Assembly (NCBI GenBank): GCA_963676385.2
Contig: CAXXMM010000008.1
Span: forward strand, 1-45,498
Direction of reading: 5' to 3'
Origin: UBA1422 sp963676385
GTDB taxonomy: Bacteria; Bacillota; Clostridia; Peptostreptococcales; Anaerovoracaceae
Length of the DNA stretch: 45,498 bases
How positions within the stretch are numbered: the stretch's first letter is position 1; each line of letters begins with the position of its first letter. The position numbers and the translations under genes were made by a program. The notes under the pieces were generated by a model. The model did not search any database. It was not told the DNA's origin and was given only the letters and a program-made list of their open reading frames with translations. Shown here piece by piece: positions 16,442 through 24,419 of this stretch.

Positions 16442-16525
16442 TTGAACAACCATCCAACTGTAGCAGCAAAATGGTATTACTACTACTTTACGATTCGTAA
16501 GGTGTATTTTGCTGTTGAGAGATAA
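16442..16525 (+). CDS. Leader peptide of the aromatic-operon attenuator (27 codons)
   Basis: TTG start with GAAAGGA 9 bases upstream (16426-16432). Residues 11-16 are Trp-Tyr-Tyr-Tyr-Tyr-Phe, followed by a further Tyr-Phe pair at 22-23; the stop is TAA at 16523-16525. RNA region 1, CAGCAAAAT (16464-16472), just before and into the Trp codon, pairs perfectly with ATTTTGCTG (16506-16514, region 2). Region 2 extended (16501-16512) pairs over 12 bp with one G-U with GCGAAATACACC (16564-16575, region 3). Region 3 overlaps the terminator. Ribosome stalling at the aromatic codons would mask region 1, free region 2 for 2:3 pairing and block termination. Charged aromatic tRNAs would allow termination. 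Function is inferred from this layout; the non-AUG start would keep the peptide rate low. Confidence 0.85.
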   Translation: MNNHPTVAAKWYYYYFTIRKVYFAVER

Positions 16526-16555
16526 GTTCACGATTGGAACCACAAAGAAATCATT

Positions 16556-16590
16556 CTCCACAGGCGAAATACACCTGTGGAGTTTTTTTT
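16556..16590 (+). terminator. Attenuator terminator of the aromatic operon
   Basis: CTCCACAGG/CCTGTGGAG forms a perfect 9-bp stem with a 9-base loop, followed by eight Ts (16583-16590). Its 5' arm, loop and 3' arm overlap the antiterminator partner at 16564-16575, so the two folds exclude each other. Confidence 0.92.
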
Positions 16591-16653
16591 AGCCCAAATC
16601 AACCTGTTGGTTAGACCACTGAGCAGATAAAGAAAGAAAACGGAGGATACCCC

Positions 16654-17670
16654 ATGATTATTGTATTAAAAGAAAATCCGGAACAGAAACAGCTGGACAA
16701 TTTAGTTTCATGGCTAAAGAGCATGAACCTGGATATCCATTATAGTCAATACGGGACGACTACCATCATGGGACTCATCGGAGAAACCGCCATGGTGGAT
16801 ACCGAGCTGATTGAGGCTTTGGATATTGTGGAAAGCGTGAAACGAATTACAGAGCCCTACAAAAACGCCAACCGGAAATTTCACCCCAAAGATACGGTCA
16901 TTGAAATTGGACCTGTCAAACTGGGAGGCGGAAATTTTGCGGTGATTGCCGGGCCTTGTTCCATTGAATCCATGAACCAAGTATGTTCCATCGCCGAAGA
17001 AGTCAAAGAGGCCGGGGCATTGCTATACCGAGGAGGCGCTTTCAAGCCCAGGACTTCACCCTACGCCTTCCAGGGGATGCGAGAAACCGGCATCGAGTAT
17101 TTAGTGGAAGCAAAAAAAAGATCCGGATTGCCGGTGGTGACGGAAGTCATGGATGTTTCCCATTTGCCTCTTTTTGAGGATGTGGATGTGATTCAGGTAG
17201 GTGCTCGCAACATGCAAAACTTTGAGTTGCTAAAAGAGTTGGGCAAATTGGACAAGCCAATTTTGCTGAAGCGGGGTCTTTCCAGCACCATCAGCGAGTT
17301 TTTGATGAGTGCCGAATATATTATGGCAGGAGGAAACCACAAGGTAATTCTCTGTGAGAGGGGAATCCGAACTTTTGAAACAGCAATGAGAAACACATTG
17401 GATTTGTCCTGTATCCCATTAATCAAAAGTTTGTCTCACCTTCCCATCATTGTGGATCCCAGTCATGCCACAGGCATTGCCTCTTTGGTAAAACCCATGG
17501 CCATGGCCGCAGTAGCCGCCGGGGCCGATGGTTTGATGATTGAGGTTCATAATGACCCGGCACGCGCCCTGTGCGACGGGGCTCAATCTTTGACTCCTGC
17601 CGCCTTTAAAGATGTAATGAATGCAGTTATGCAAATTTTGCCGCTGGCATACAAAGGAGAAACAAAATGA
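16654..17670 (+). CDS. aroF: 3-deoxy-7-phosphoheptulonate (DAHP) synthase, type I-beta with N-terminal regulatory domain
   Basis: 338 residues. It joins PEP and erythrose 4-phosphate, the entry to aromatic synthesis. Residues 1-70 form the ferredoxin-like regulatory domain found in Thermotoga-type enzymes, which binds tyrosine or phenylalanine. The barrel carries AGPCSIES, LYRGGAFKPRTSPYAFQG, IQVGARNMQNF, KRGLSSTISE and the metal-binding DPSHATG. CGGAGG lies 7 bases before the ATG. Control is expected at two levels: the attenuator just upstream and feedback through the N-terminal domain. The stop overlaps the tyrA start by 4 bases. Confidence 0.95.
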   Translation: MIIVLKENPEQKQLDNLVSWLKSMNLDIHYSQYGTTTIMGLIGETAMVDTELIEALDIVESVKRITEPYKNANRKFHPKDTVIEIGPVKLGGGNFAVIAGPCSIESMNQVCSIAEEVKEAGALLYRGGAFKPRTSPYAFQGMRETGIEYLVEAKKRSGLPVVTEVMDVSHLPLFEDVDVIQVGARNMQNFELLKELGKLDKPILLKRGLSSTISEFLMSAEYIMAGGNHKVILCERGIRTFETAMRNTLDLSCIPLIKSLSHLPIIVDPSHATGIASLVKPMAMAAVAAGADGLMIEVHNDPARALCDGAQSLTPAAFKDVMNAVMQILPLAYKGETK

Positions 17671-18506
17671 TAGGAGTTATCGGACTGGGGCTGGTTGGCG
17701 GATCCATGGCCAAAGCCCTGAATCAAAACACAGATCATACCGTTTATGGGTTTGATATTAATGATACCATCAATCAGAAAGCGAAACTGGTCAATGCCAT
17801 TGAAGACGTGTTGACCGATGAAATGCTTCCTGCGTGCGATGTGGTTGTGGTCGCCTTGTACCCTGCCGCTGCCATTGACTATGTGAAATCCCACGGTGAT
17901 TTATTCAAAAAAGGAGCCATTGTCTTAGACTGTTGTGGCGTAAAAGAGGTTGTCTGCAATGAATTGGAACCTTTCGCAAAAGAAAAAGGATTTGTGTTTA
18001 TGGGGGGACATCCCATGGCAGGTATTGAGCATTCCGGGTTTGAATATTCTAAGAAAGCATTATTCGACAATGCTTCCATGATTCTGGTTCCGGCAAAAGA
18101 TACGCAAATTGAAGATATCGAATACATTCGAAATTTATGCAAAGCCATTGGGTTCACCACAATTCAAATGTCCACCCCCAAAGAGCACGATCGAATGATT
18201 GCATTTACCTCCCAGCTGCCCCACGTGATTTCCGGCGCGTACATTAAAAGTGATACAGCGGAGGGTCATCAAGGCTATTCTGCAGGAAGCTACTGGGATA
18301 TGTCACGAGTTGCCAAGTTAAACGAAGACATGTGGACCGAATTGTTTTTAGACAATCCACAATTCTTGGTAAGTGAAATAAAAAAAATGACCCAGCGGCT
18401 CAACCAATATGGGGAAGCCATCGCCACAGGAGATCGGGAATCATTGCGACGTCTGCTTCGGGATGGTAGAATGAAGAAAGAAGCCATTGATAAAGAATTC
18501 TTCTAG
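17667..18506 (+). CDS. tyrA: Prephenate dehydrogenase
   Basis: 279 residues. It converts prephenate to 4-hydroxyphenylpyruvate with NAD(P)+. The N-terminus GVIGLGLVGGSMAKAL is the dinucleotide-binding loop; GGHPMAGIE near residue 115 holds the catalytic His, and SQLPHVISGAY near 185 the helical-domain signature. There is no fused chorismate mutase and no C-terminal ACT domain, so feedback control is probably transcriptional. Coupled to aroF by ATGA. Confidence 0.93.
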   Translation: MIGVIGLGLVGGSMAKALNQNTDHTVYGFDINDTINQKAKLVNAIEDVLTDEMLPACDVVVVALYPAAAIDYVKSHGDLFKKGAIVLDCCGVKEVVCNELEPFAKEKGFVFMGGHPMAGIEHSGFEYSKKALFDNASMILVPAKDTQIEDIEYIRNLCKAIGFTTIQMSTPKEHDRMIAFTSQLPHVISGAYIKSDTAEGHQGYSAGSYWDMSRVAKLNEDMWTELFLDNPQFLVSEIKKMTQRLNQYGEAIATGDRESLRRLLRDGRMKKEAIDKEFF

Positions 18507-18575
18507 CCTTCCGAGGCACGGGAAATTGCCTTGGAACAAGATTACGATTATGTCTACTTAAGCAAAGGAGCCAGC

Positions 18576-19697
18576 ATGACTTCCATAACCATACATACCG
18601 CCCACCCTTATTCAGTGATTTCTCAGCCGGGGTCCCTTTCCACCCTTGGTGTAAATTGTGCCGACATTCTTTCCCCCGGGAAAATTTGTGTTGTCACTGA
18701 CGCTACAGTGGATGCCCTCTATGCCCCTACGATAATGGATTCCCTGAGTCAGGCCGGATTTACCGTTGAAAAAATAGTATTCCCCCCCGGAGAGCCTACC
18801 AAAAGCATGGCTTCCGTGGAGACCCTATTGGATTTTTTAGCGGAAAAGCAATTCACCCGTTCCGACAGCGTACTTGCCTTGGGAGGTGGTGTCATTGGCG
18901 ACTTGGCAGGATTTTCCGCCTCTATTTATTTGCGAGGTCTTCAGGTCATACAAGTCCCTACCACCTTACTGGCCGCTGTGGATTCTTCCGTTGGCGGCAA
19001 AACCGGTGTAAACCTAAATGCAGGGAAAAATTTAGCAGGTACCTTTTGGCAACCTTCTCTGGTGGTCTTTGATCCCATGACCACGAACACGTTACCTGGC
19101 CATGAACTGCTGGATGGCCTGGCAGAAACCATAAAATGCGGCATGTTGGCGGACAAAAGTTTGTTTGAGTACATGGTGCGCTATCCTTGGACCGGTGGAC
19201 TTGCAGGGCAGGATGGGTTTGCAGGACAAAGCGGACTTGCAGGGCAGGATGGGTTTGAATTTATTCAGCGGTGTGTCGCAGGTGCCATTGGCGTAAAACA
19301 AAAATTGGTGGAGGAGGATGTGGCGGATCAAGGACAACGTCAGCTGTTGAATTTTGGCCATACCATTGGTCATGCCATAGAGTTGGCCAGCCAATATACC
19401 ATCTCCCATGGACATGCCGTGGCCAAAGGAATGGCCATTGTCACCCGAGCTGCTACAGCAAAAGGGTGGACTTCGGAAGATTGTCTGACGCCTCTGCTTC
19501 AAACCTTAAATAAATACGGATTCCCCCTTGATTTTCCCTATTCAGCCAATCTGCTTACCCAGATTGCTTTGCAGGACAAAAAAAGAAAAGGATCCGTGAT
19601 TCATCTTGTGGTTCCCCTTCAGATAGGCCAATGCGCCCTTCAATCTATCTTGGTGGAGGAACTGGCAGAATTTATAGAAATGGGGCTTGTGCCATGA
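18576..19697 (+). CDS. aroB: 3-dehydroquinate synthase
   Basis: 373 residues. Cyclises DAHP to 3-dehydroquinate with NAD+ and a divalent metal. Seen: ALGGGVIGDLAGFSASIYLRG, PTTLLAAVDSSVGGKTGVN, and the metal-binding HTIGHAIE and SHGHAVAKGM. The start at 18576 was preferred over an in-frame TTG at 18531 because AAAGGAG lies 5 bases before it and the protein then begins like the family. Unusual: between EYMVRYPW and FEFIQRC lies a Gly/Ala-rich hexapeptide repeat (see 19197-19256). The stop overlaps aroA by ATGA. Confidence 0.94.
   Translation: MTSITIHTAHPYSVISQPGSLSTLGVNCADILSPGKICVVTDATVDALYAPTIMDSLSQAGFTVEKIVFPPGEPTKSMASVETLLDFLAEKQFTRSDSVLALGGGVIGDLAGFSASIYLRGLQVIQVPTTLLAAVDSSVGGKTGVNLNAGKNLAGTFWQPSLVVFDPMTTNTLPGHELLDGLAETIKCGMLADKSLFEYMVRYPWTGGLAGQDGFAGQSGLAGQDGFEFIQRCVAGAIGVKQKLVEEDVADQGQRQLLNFGHTIGHAIELASQYTISHGHAVAKGMAIVTRAATAKGWTSEDCLTPLLQTLNKYGFPLDFPYSANLLTQIALQDKKRKGSVIHLVVPLQIGQCALQSILVEELAEFIEMGLVP
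19197..19256 (+). repeat. 18-base tandem repeat inside aroB
   Basis: Three and a third 18-base units encode GLAGQD, GFAGQS, GLAGQD, GF. Units 1 and 3 plus six bases are identical (24 bases repeated 36 bases apart). Family members normally have a short loop here, so the repeat appears to be an in-frame expansion. Confidence 0.85.
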
Positions 19698-20881
19698 ATA
19701 TAATGATCCGACCCGGGCCTCTCAAAGGGTCTGTCCCAGCAATTCCATCCAAATCCCACGGCCATCGATTGTTGATTGCCGCAGCTCTTTCCCATCCTCC
19801 CGGCATGGTGAACTTGGAATCCTCTTCCGAAGATTTGGAGGCCACAAAAACTTGCCTCTTGGCTTTGAATGAAGAAAAGCCCGTTCTTCCCTGTCGGGAA
19901 AGCGGTTCCACTTTGCGGTTTTTATTGCCTGTTGCCATGGCCATGAAAAACCAAGTCCGCTTTTTGGGGGAAGGCCGCTTGCTTCAACGCCCCCTATCTC
20001 CTTTAAAAGAAGAATTGGAAAAGCATGGCTGCACCTTTGTTCTTGGCAGCGGGGAACTTTGGGGGTCCGGGCGTCTACAAAACGGGGGTTTTACCCTCCC
20101 CGGTGATGTGAGTTCTCAGTACATTAGCGGCCTGTTGTTTGCTTTGCCCCTTCTCAATGGAGACAGCGAAATCAACCTGACATCACCTTTAGAATCAAAA
20201 AGCTATGTGGATTTGACCCTTCAGGTCCTGAAGGAGTCCGGCATTCAGATTCAAGTGATTTCAAACACTGAGAAAGTCGGTTCAAAACATGTTACTTTGG
20301 AAAAATATATAATTCCCGGAAATCAGCACTACCATTGCCCATCACCCGCTACCCCGGAGGGGGATTGGTCCAACGGAGCCTTTTGGTTGGCGGCAAACTA
20401 TGTTGGATTTGCCAACCAAGTAAGTTGTACCGGCTTAAATCCGGATTCCTTACAAGGCGATCGGGCAGTTTCCCAACTACTTCGGGATTTTCCCAACAAC
20501 ATTGACGGATCCCAAATTCCGGATTTGATTCCCATTCTTGGGGTGGTGGCTTCGGTGCGTCCCGGCATTACGACAATCTCCAATGCCCAACGGCTTCGCC
20601 TGAAAGAAAGCGATCGATTGGAAACCACGGTTGGATTAATTCGGGATTTAGGCGGGGATGCGGAGGAACGACCGGATGGTATGATTATTCGCGGAAAGCC
20701 GCTGCTTCCGGGGGGTTCTGTGGACGGATGCGCCGACCATCGCATTGTGATGGCTGCTGCAATTGCAGCAACTATTTGTACAAACCCTGTCACCATCAAA
20801 GGCGCAGAAGCGGTCAACAAGTCTTATCCAGGATTTTTTGAAGATTATAAAGGGCTGGGAGGAAAGATAAATGAAATCTAG
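19694..20881 (+). CDS. aroA: 3-phosphoshikimate 1-carboxyvinyltransferase (EPSP synthase)
   Basis: 395 residues, somewhat shorter than the usual 420-430. It adds the enolpyruvyl group of PEP to shikimate 3-phosphate. Seen: GSVPAIPSKSHGHRLLIAAA (substrate Lys/Ser), ESGSTLRFLLPVAM, GDVSSQYISGLLFALPLL, QRLRLKESDRLETT and DGCADHRIVMAAAIAA. The start at 19694 is set by the ATGA overlap with aroB and by the family start. Its end overlaps aroC by 11 bases. Confidence 0.95.
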   Translation: MNIMIRPGPLKGSVPAIPSKSHGHRLLIAAALSHPPGMVNLESSSEDLEATKTCLLALNEEKPVLPCRESGSTLRFLLPVAMAMKNQVRFLGEGRLLQRPLSPLKEELEKHGCTFVLGSGELWGSGRLQNGGFTLPGDVSSQYISGLLFALPLLNGDSEINLTSPLESKSYVDLTLQVLKESGIQIQVISNTEKVGSKHVTLEKYIIPGNQHYHCPSPATPEGDWSNGAFWLAANYVGFANQVSCTGLNPDSLQGDRAVSQLLRDFPNNIDGSQIPDLIPILGVVASVRPGITTISNAQRLRLKESDRLETTVGLIRDLGGDAEERPDGMIIRGKPLLPGGSVDGCADHRIVMAAAIAATICTNPVTIKGAEAVNKSYPGFFEDYKGLGGKINEI

Positions 20882-21935
20882 TTTTGGGAAAAATTATATC
20901 GTCACCGTATTTGGCGGATCCCATGAGGATCGAGTCGGTGTGACCCTGGAAGGGCTTCCCCGGGACTTTGTCCCTGATCTTGGGGAACTTCAAACCTTTA
21001 TGAACCGAAGAGCGCCGGGCAACAGTCCCTTTGCCACGCCGCGAAAAGAATTGGATTTGGTCCAAATAGAATCTACAGATCCTCTTACCTTATCTATTAA
21101 AAACACTAACATCCGTCCCGGAGATTACAAAAAAACCCAGCGGATTCCCAGACCCGGTCATGCTGATTTTACCGCCTATATGAAATATGGCGACACGTTG
21201 AACATGTCCGGCGGCGGACCTTTTTCCGGCAGAATGACTGCCCCCCTTTGTATCGCCGGGGGCCTTGCCATGCAAGTATTAAAGAAATCAGGCATCCAAA
21301 TCGGCGCCCACATTTCTTCCATTGGAAAAGTGAAAGATGAACCTTTTTGCCCCACATCCATTTCGTCGGATCTGCTCCACCAATTAGCAACCTCCGATTT
21401 TCCTGTGATTTCCTCTTCAGCGGGGGAGGCAATGAAGTCATTGATTCTTCAAGCAAAAGACGAGGGTGATTCTGTGGGTGGCATTGTTGAGGCCTGCGGC
21501 GTTGGAATTCCTGTAGGGTTAGGCGGTCCTCTTTATGATGGAGTAGAAAGCGTTTTATCCCCTATTTTGTTTGGAATTCCCGGGGTCAAAGGGGTGGAAT
21601 TTGGTGCCGGATTTGGCGCAACCACTTTGTTGGGTTCAGAGAACAATGATCCCTTTATTGTGGAGGATGGCCGTGTCAGAACCCGCACAAACCACCACGG
21701 CGGAATTCTTGGCGGAATTACATCGGGAATGCCTCTTTTGGTTCGGGTTGCCTTGAAGCCAACCCCTTCCATCGCAAAGAAACAAACGTCTGTTGATTTG
21801 GATACCATAAAGCCTGTTGATTTGGAGATTAGAGGTCGCCACGATCCCTGTATTGTCCTGCGAGGGGTTCCGGTGGTGGAAGCCGCCATTGCCATAGGCC
21901 TGTTGGATTTGTTGCTGGAAAGGAAAAACCCATGA
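20871..21935 (+). CDS. aroC: Chorismate synthase
   Basis: 354 residues. FMN-dependent 1,4-elimination giving chorismate. Seen: NRRAPGNSPFATPRKELD with the flavin/phosphate-binding Arg residues, RPGHADFTAYMKYG with the second active-site His, SGGGPFSGRMTA, and near the end RGRHDPCIVLRGVPVVEAA. The first signature reads FGGSHEDRVG instead of the usual G-E-S-H-G, but the His is kept. AGGAAAG precedes the ATG inside aroA. Coupled to the next gene by ATGA. Confidence 0.95.
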   Translation: MKSSFGKNYIVTVFGGSHEDRVGVTLEGLPRDFVPDLGELQTFMNRRAPGNSPFATPRKELDLVQIESTDPLTLSIKNTNIRPGDYKKTQRIPRPGHADFTAYMKYGDTLNMSGGGPFSGRMTAPLCIAGGLAMQVLKKSGIQIGAHISSIGKVKDEPFCPTSISSDLLHQLATSDFPVISSSAGEAMKSLILQAKDEGDSVGGIVEACGVGIPVGLGGPLYDGVESVLSPILFGIPGVKGVEFGAGFGATTLLGSENNDPFIVEDGRVRTRTNHHGGILGGITSGMPLLVRVALKPTPSIAKKQTSVDLDTIKPVDLEIRGRHDPCIVLRGVPVVEAAIAIGLLDLLLERKNP

Positions 21936-23185
21936 AATATGGATTGTTAGGGGCGCAACTTGCCCATAGTTACTCCAAAATCATCCATGAAAAACTGGGG
22001 TTGTATCCCTATGACTTATTCCCCACTCCCCCGGAAAAACTGGATGAGTTTCTTGGGCAGCGGGAGTTTTCCGGTCTTAATGTCACCATACCATATAAGA
22101 CATCCGTAGCCAAATATTGCGATGTTATTGATTTGGAAGCGGCAGAAATCGGATCCATTAATACCCTCTACTTCAAAAACGGTTCCCTTCATGGTGCCAA
22201 CACCGACTACTTCGGCATGAAATATGGGATGGATTTGGCGGGAATTTCTTTTGCCCACAAGAAGGTGCTGCTGTTGGGCGGCGGCGGAACCAGTCGGACA
22301 GCTTGTGCCCTTATTCAACAGGAAGGTGCCAAAGAATTAACCGTGGCTCAGCGTCACCTCCACCGTGAAACCAACCCATCCAATTCAATTCATGCCGCTT
22401 ATGTCTCCTATGACAACTTGCCCTATGATGCAGAAATTATTGTTAACACCACTCCTGTAGGCATGTATCCTGACAACTTAAAAACCCTCCTTCACTTGAG
22501 AGATTTTCCAAAGTGTCAGGGGGTAGTGGATGTGATTTATAATCCGTTTTTAACCCTTTTGGTGCAAGAGGCCATGGAACTGGGTCTTCCCCACACAGGG
22601 GGGCTTCCCATGCTGGTGGCACAAGGAATTCGCAGCGCTGAACTTTTTACGGGGGAAAAGGATTTAACCCAACAGATTCCACTCATCCTTAAGGATTTGC
22701 AGCATTCCCTCCGAAACATAGTGCTCATCGGAATGCCCGGCAGTGGAAAATCCGTTTTGGGGAAACTATTGGCAAAAGAAATGAATCGCCCTTTTATTGA
22801 CTTGGACGAAAAAATTATCCAGGCAGCAGGAAAATCCATTCCGGAAATTTTTCGAGTGGACGGAGAAAAGAAGTTTAGAGAGTGGGAAACAAAAGTCACC
22901 TTGGAGGCGGGAAAACAAAACAGCCAGGTGATTGCCACAGGAGGCGGCATACTGATGAACCCCATCAACGTCCAAGCACTTCGACAAAATGGCAAAATGG
23001 TTTTCATCGACCGGCCTGTTTCCCAGCTGGCAACGACCGGCAGACCCCTTTCTACCAGCCAGGAAGCGTTGTCGAAGATGGAACAAGAACGACGGCCGTT
23101 TTACGAGAATTATGCTGACATCACCTTGCTCAACCGGGGTCCCTTTATCAGGGTCCTGACGGAATTGGTTGAAGCTGTAAAATAG
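21932..23185 (+). CDS. aroE/aroK: Fused shikimate dehydrogenase - shikimate kinase
   Basis: 417 residues. Residues 1-255 are shikimate dehydrogenase: GAQLAHSYSKIIH, NVTIPYK (catalytic Lys), GANTDYFG (catalytic Asp), LLGGGGTSRTACA (NADP loop) and VNTTPVGMYP. Residues about 265-417 are shikimate kinase: LIGMPGSGKSVLGKLLA (Walker A), FIDLDEKII, EKKFREWE, IATGGGIL and TGRPLS lid. Two successive-pathway enzymes are thus on one chain. The dehydrogenase part appears short at the junction but all key residues are present. Last gene of the aro operon; no aroD/aroQ dehydratase gene is in the window. Confidence 0.94.
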   Translation: MKYGLLGAQLAHSYSKIIHEKLGLYPYDLFPTPPEKLDEFLGQREFSGLNVTIPYKTSVAKYCDVIDLEAAEIGSINTLYFKNGSLHGANTDYFGMKYGMDLAGISFAHKKVLLLGGGGTSRTACALIQQEGAKELTVAQRHLHRETNPSNSIHAAYVSYDNLPYDAEIIVNTTPVGMYPDNLKTLLHLRDFPKCQGVVDVIYNPFLTLLVQEAMELGLPHTGGLPMLVAQGIRSAELFTGEKDLTQQIPLILKDLQHSLRNIVLIGMPGSGKSVLGKLLAKEMNRPFIDLDEKIIQAAGKSIPEIFRVDGEKKFREWETKVTLEAGKQNSQVIATGGGILMNPINVQALRQNGKMVFIDRPVSQLATTGRPLSTSQEALSKMEQERRPFYENYADITLLNRGPFIRVLTELVEAVK

Positions 23186-23203
23186 GATGGTTTAGTCATT
23201 ATT

Positions 23204-23252
23204 AACAAAATAACAAAGCAGCACCTTTTTGGTGCTGCTTTGTTATTTTGTT
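23204..23252 (+). terminator. Very strong terminator of the aromatic operon
   Basis: A perfect 22-bp inverted repeat (arms 23204-23225 and 23231-23252) around a TTTTT loop, with core GCAGCACC/GGTGCTGC. The T-rich 3' arm supplies the U-tract. Likely bidirectional. Confidence 0.9.
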
Positions 23253-23460
23253 GCTAGCGAACATTCCTATTCCAAGTACCCATCCATCATATTGAGGTGT
23301 TCCTATATTACGAACCACATTGTATTGTCATTTTTATTGTGGTATTCATTGAGAATTTGTCAAATTCCGAGCAACTATGTTCTACAATTTTGAAAGTACC
23401 GATAGTAAAATCGTATTTGTTAAAACATATTGTTAATCGAATGAGTTGGAGGTATTAAAA

Positions 23461-24357
23461 ATGAGAAATGTAACTGTGGCATGCACCCAGATGTCATGTA
23501 GCTGGGATCGTGAAGCAAACATCGCAAAAGCAGAAAAATTGATTAGAGAGGCTGCAAACAAAGGCGCAAATATCATTCAGATTCAAGAACTGTTTGAAAC
23601 TCCGTACTTTGCACAGATTGAAGACTATGAGTATATCGATTTGGCAAGGCCACGTGATAACAATCCATTGCTTGAAAAGATGTGTGCACTTGCTAAAGAG
23701 CTTAAGGTTGTATTACCTATAAGCTTTTATGAAGATGCGGGAATCGTCAGATACAACACAATAGCAGTGATTGATGCAGACGGAACGATTCTTGGTTACT
23801 ATAGAAAGACTCATCTTCCTGATGATATGGGATATTACGAAAAGTTTTATTTCAGTCCTGGAGACACGGGATTCAAGGTATGGGATACACGCTATGCCAA
23901 AATTGGCGTAGGCGTCTGCTGGGATCAGTGGTTTCCTGAAGCTGCAAGAATCATGTGCCTTATGGGTGCAGAGCTTTTATTCTACCCAACAGCTATTGGG
24001 TCATTTGCAACTCCTGTTGCAGAACTTGATCAGGCCGACATTGATCATCATCACTGGCAAAATACAATGCTGGGACATGCAGCGGCGAACATGGCTGCAG
24101 TAATCACTTCAAACAGAATCGGCGATGAGGAAGAGCCAAAGGCAGGTACAGCAATCAGATTTTGGGGAGCATCTTTCATCAGCAATAATATTGGACAGAA
24201 AATTGCTGAAATGGATTGTAAAACTGAAGGCACGATGGTCGCAACATTTGATATGGACAAAATGGCGGCTTATAGAAAGGAAGTTGTTGTTTTTAGAGAC
24301 AGACGCCCTGAAATGTACAAGCACCTTCTGACAATGGGTGGCAATCTTATTGAATAA
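23461..24357 (+). CDS. aguB: Carbon-nitrogen hydrolase, N-carbamoylputrescine amidase-like
   Basis: 298 residues, nitrilase superfamily. The catalytic triad is visible as Glu43 (IQELFE), Lys116 (GYYRKTHLP) and Cys153 (GVCWDQWFPEAAR). The long match FYFSPGDTGFKVWDT followed by GVCWDQWFPE is characteristic of N-carbamoylputrescine amidase, which frees putrescine, CO2 and ammonia. No agmatine deiminase is nearby, so another carbamoyl-amine or carbamoyl-amino acid is possible. GGAGG precedes the ATG at 23461 (an in-frame TTG at 23446 lies over it). Followed by a permease and an AraC-type regulator, which suggests a small uptake-and-use cassette. The codon style differs from the flanking biosynthetic operons. 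Confidence 0.8.
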   Translation: MRNVTVACTQMSCSWDREANIAKAEKLIREAANKGANIIQIQELFETPYFAQIEDYEYIDLARPRDNNPLLEKMCALAKELKVVLPISFYEDAGIVRYNTIAVIDADGTILGYYRKTHLPDDMGYYEKFYFSPGDTGFKVWDTRYAKIGVGVCWDQWFPEAARIMCLMGAELLFYPTAIGSFATPVAELDQADIDHHHWQNTMLGHAAANMAAVITSNRIGDEEEPKAGTAIRFWGASFISNNIGQKIAEMDCKTEGTMVATFDMDKMAAYRKEVVVFRDRRPEMYKHLLTMGGNLIE

Positions 24358-24419
24358 TTGCCAATGTGATTTCATTAAATCTTAGTTATAATTTGTTATT
24401 ATTGAAAGGAGTGAATATT

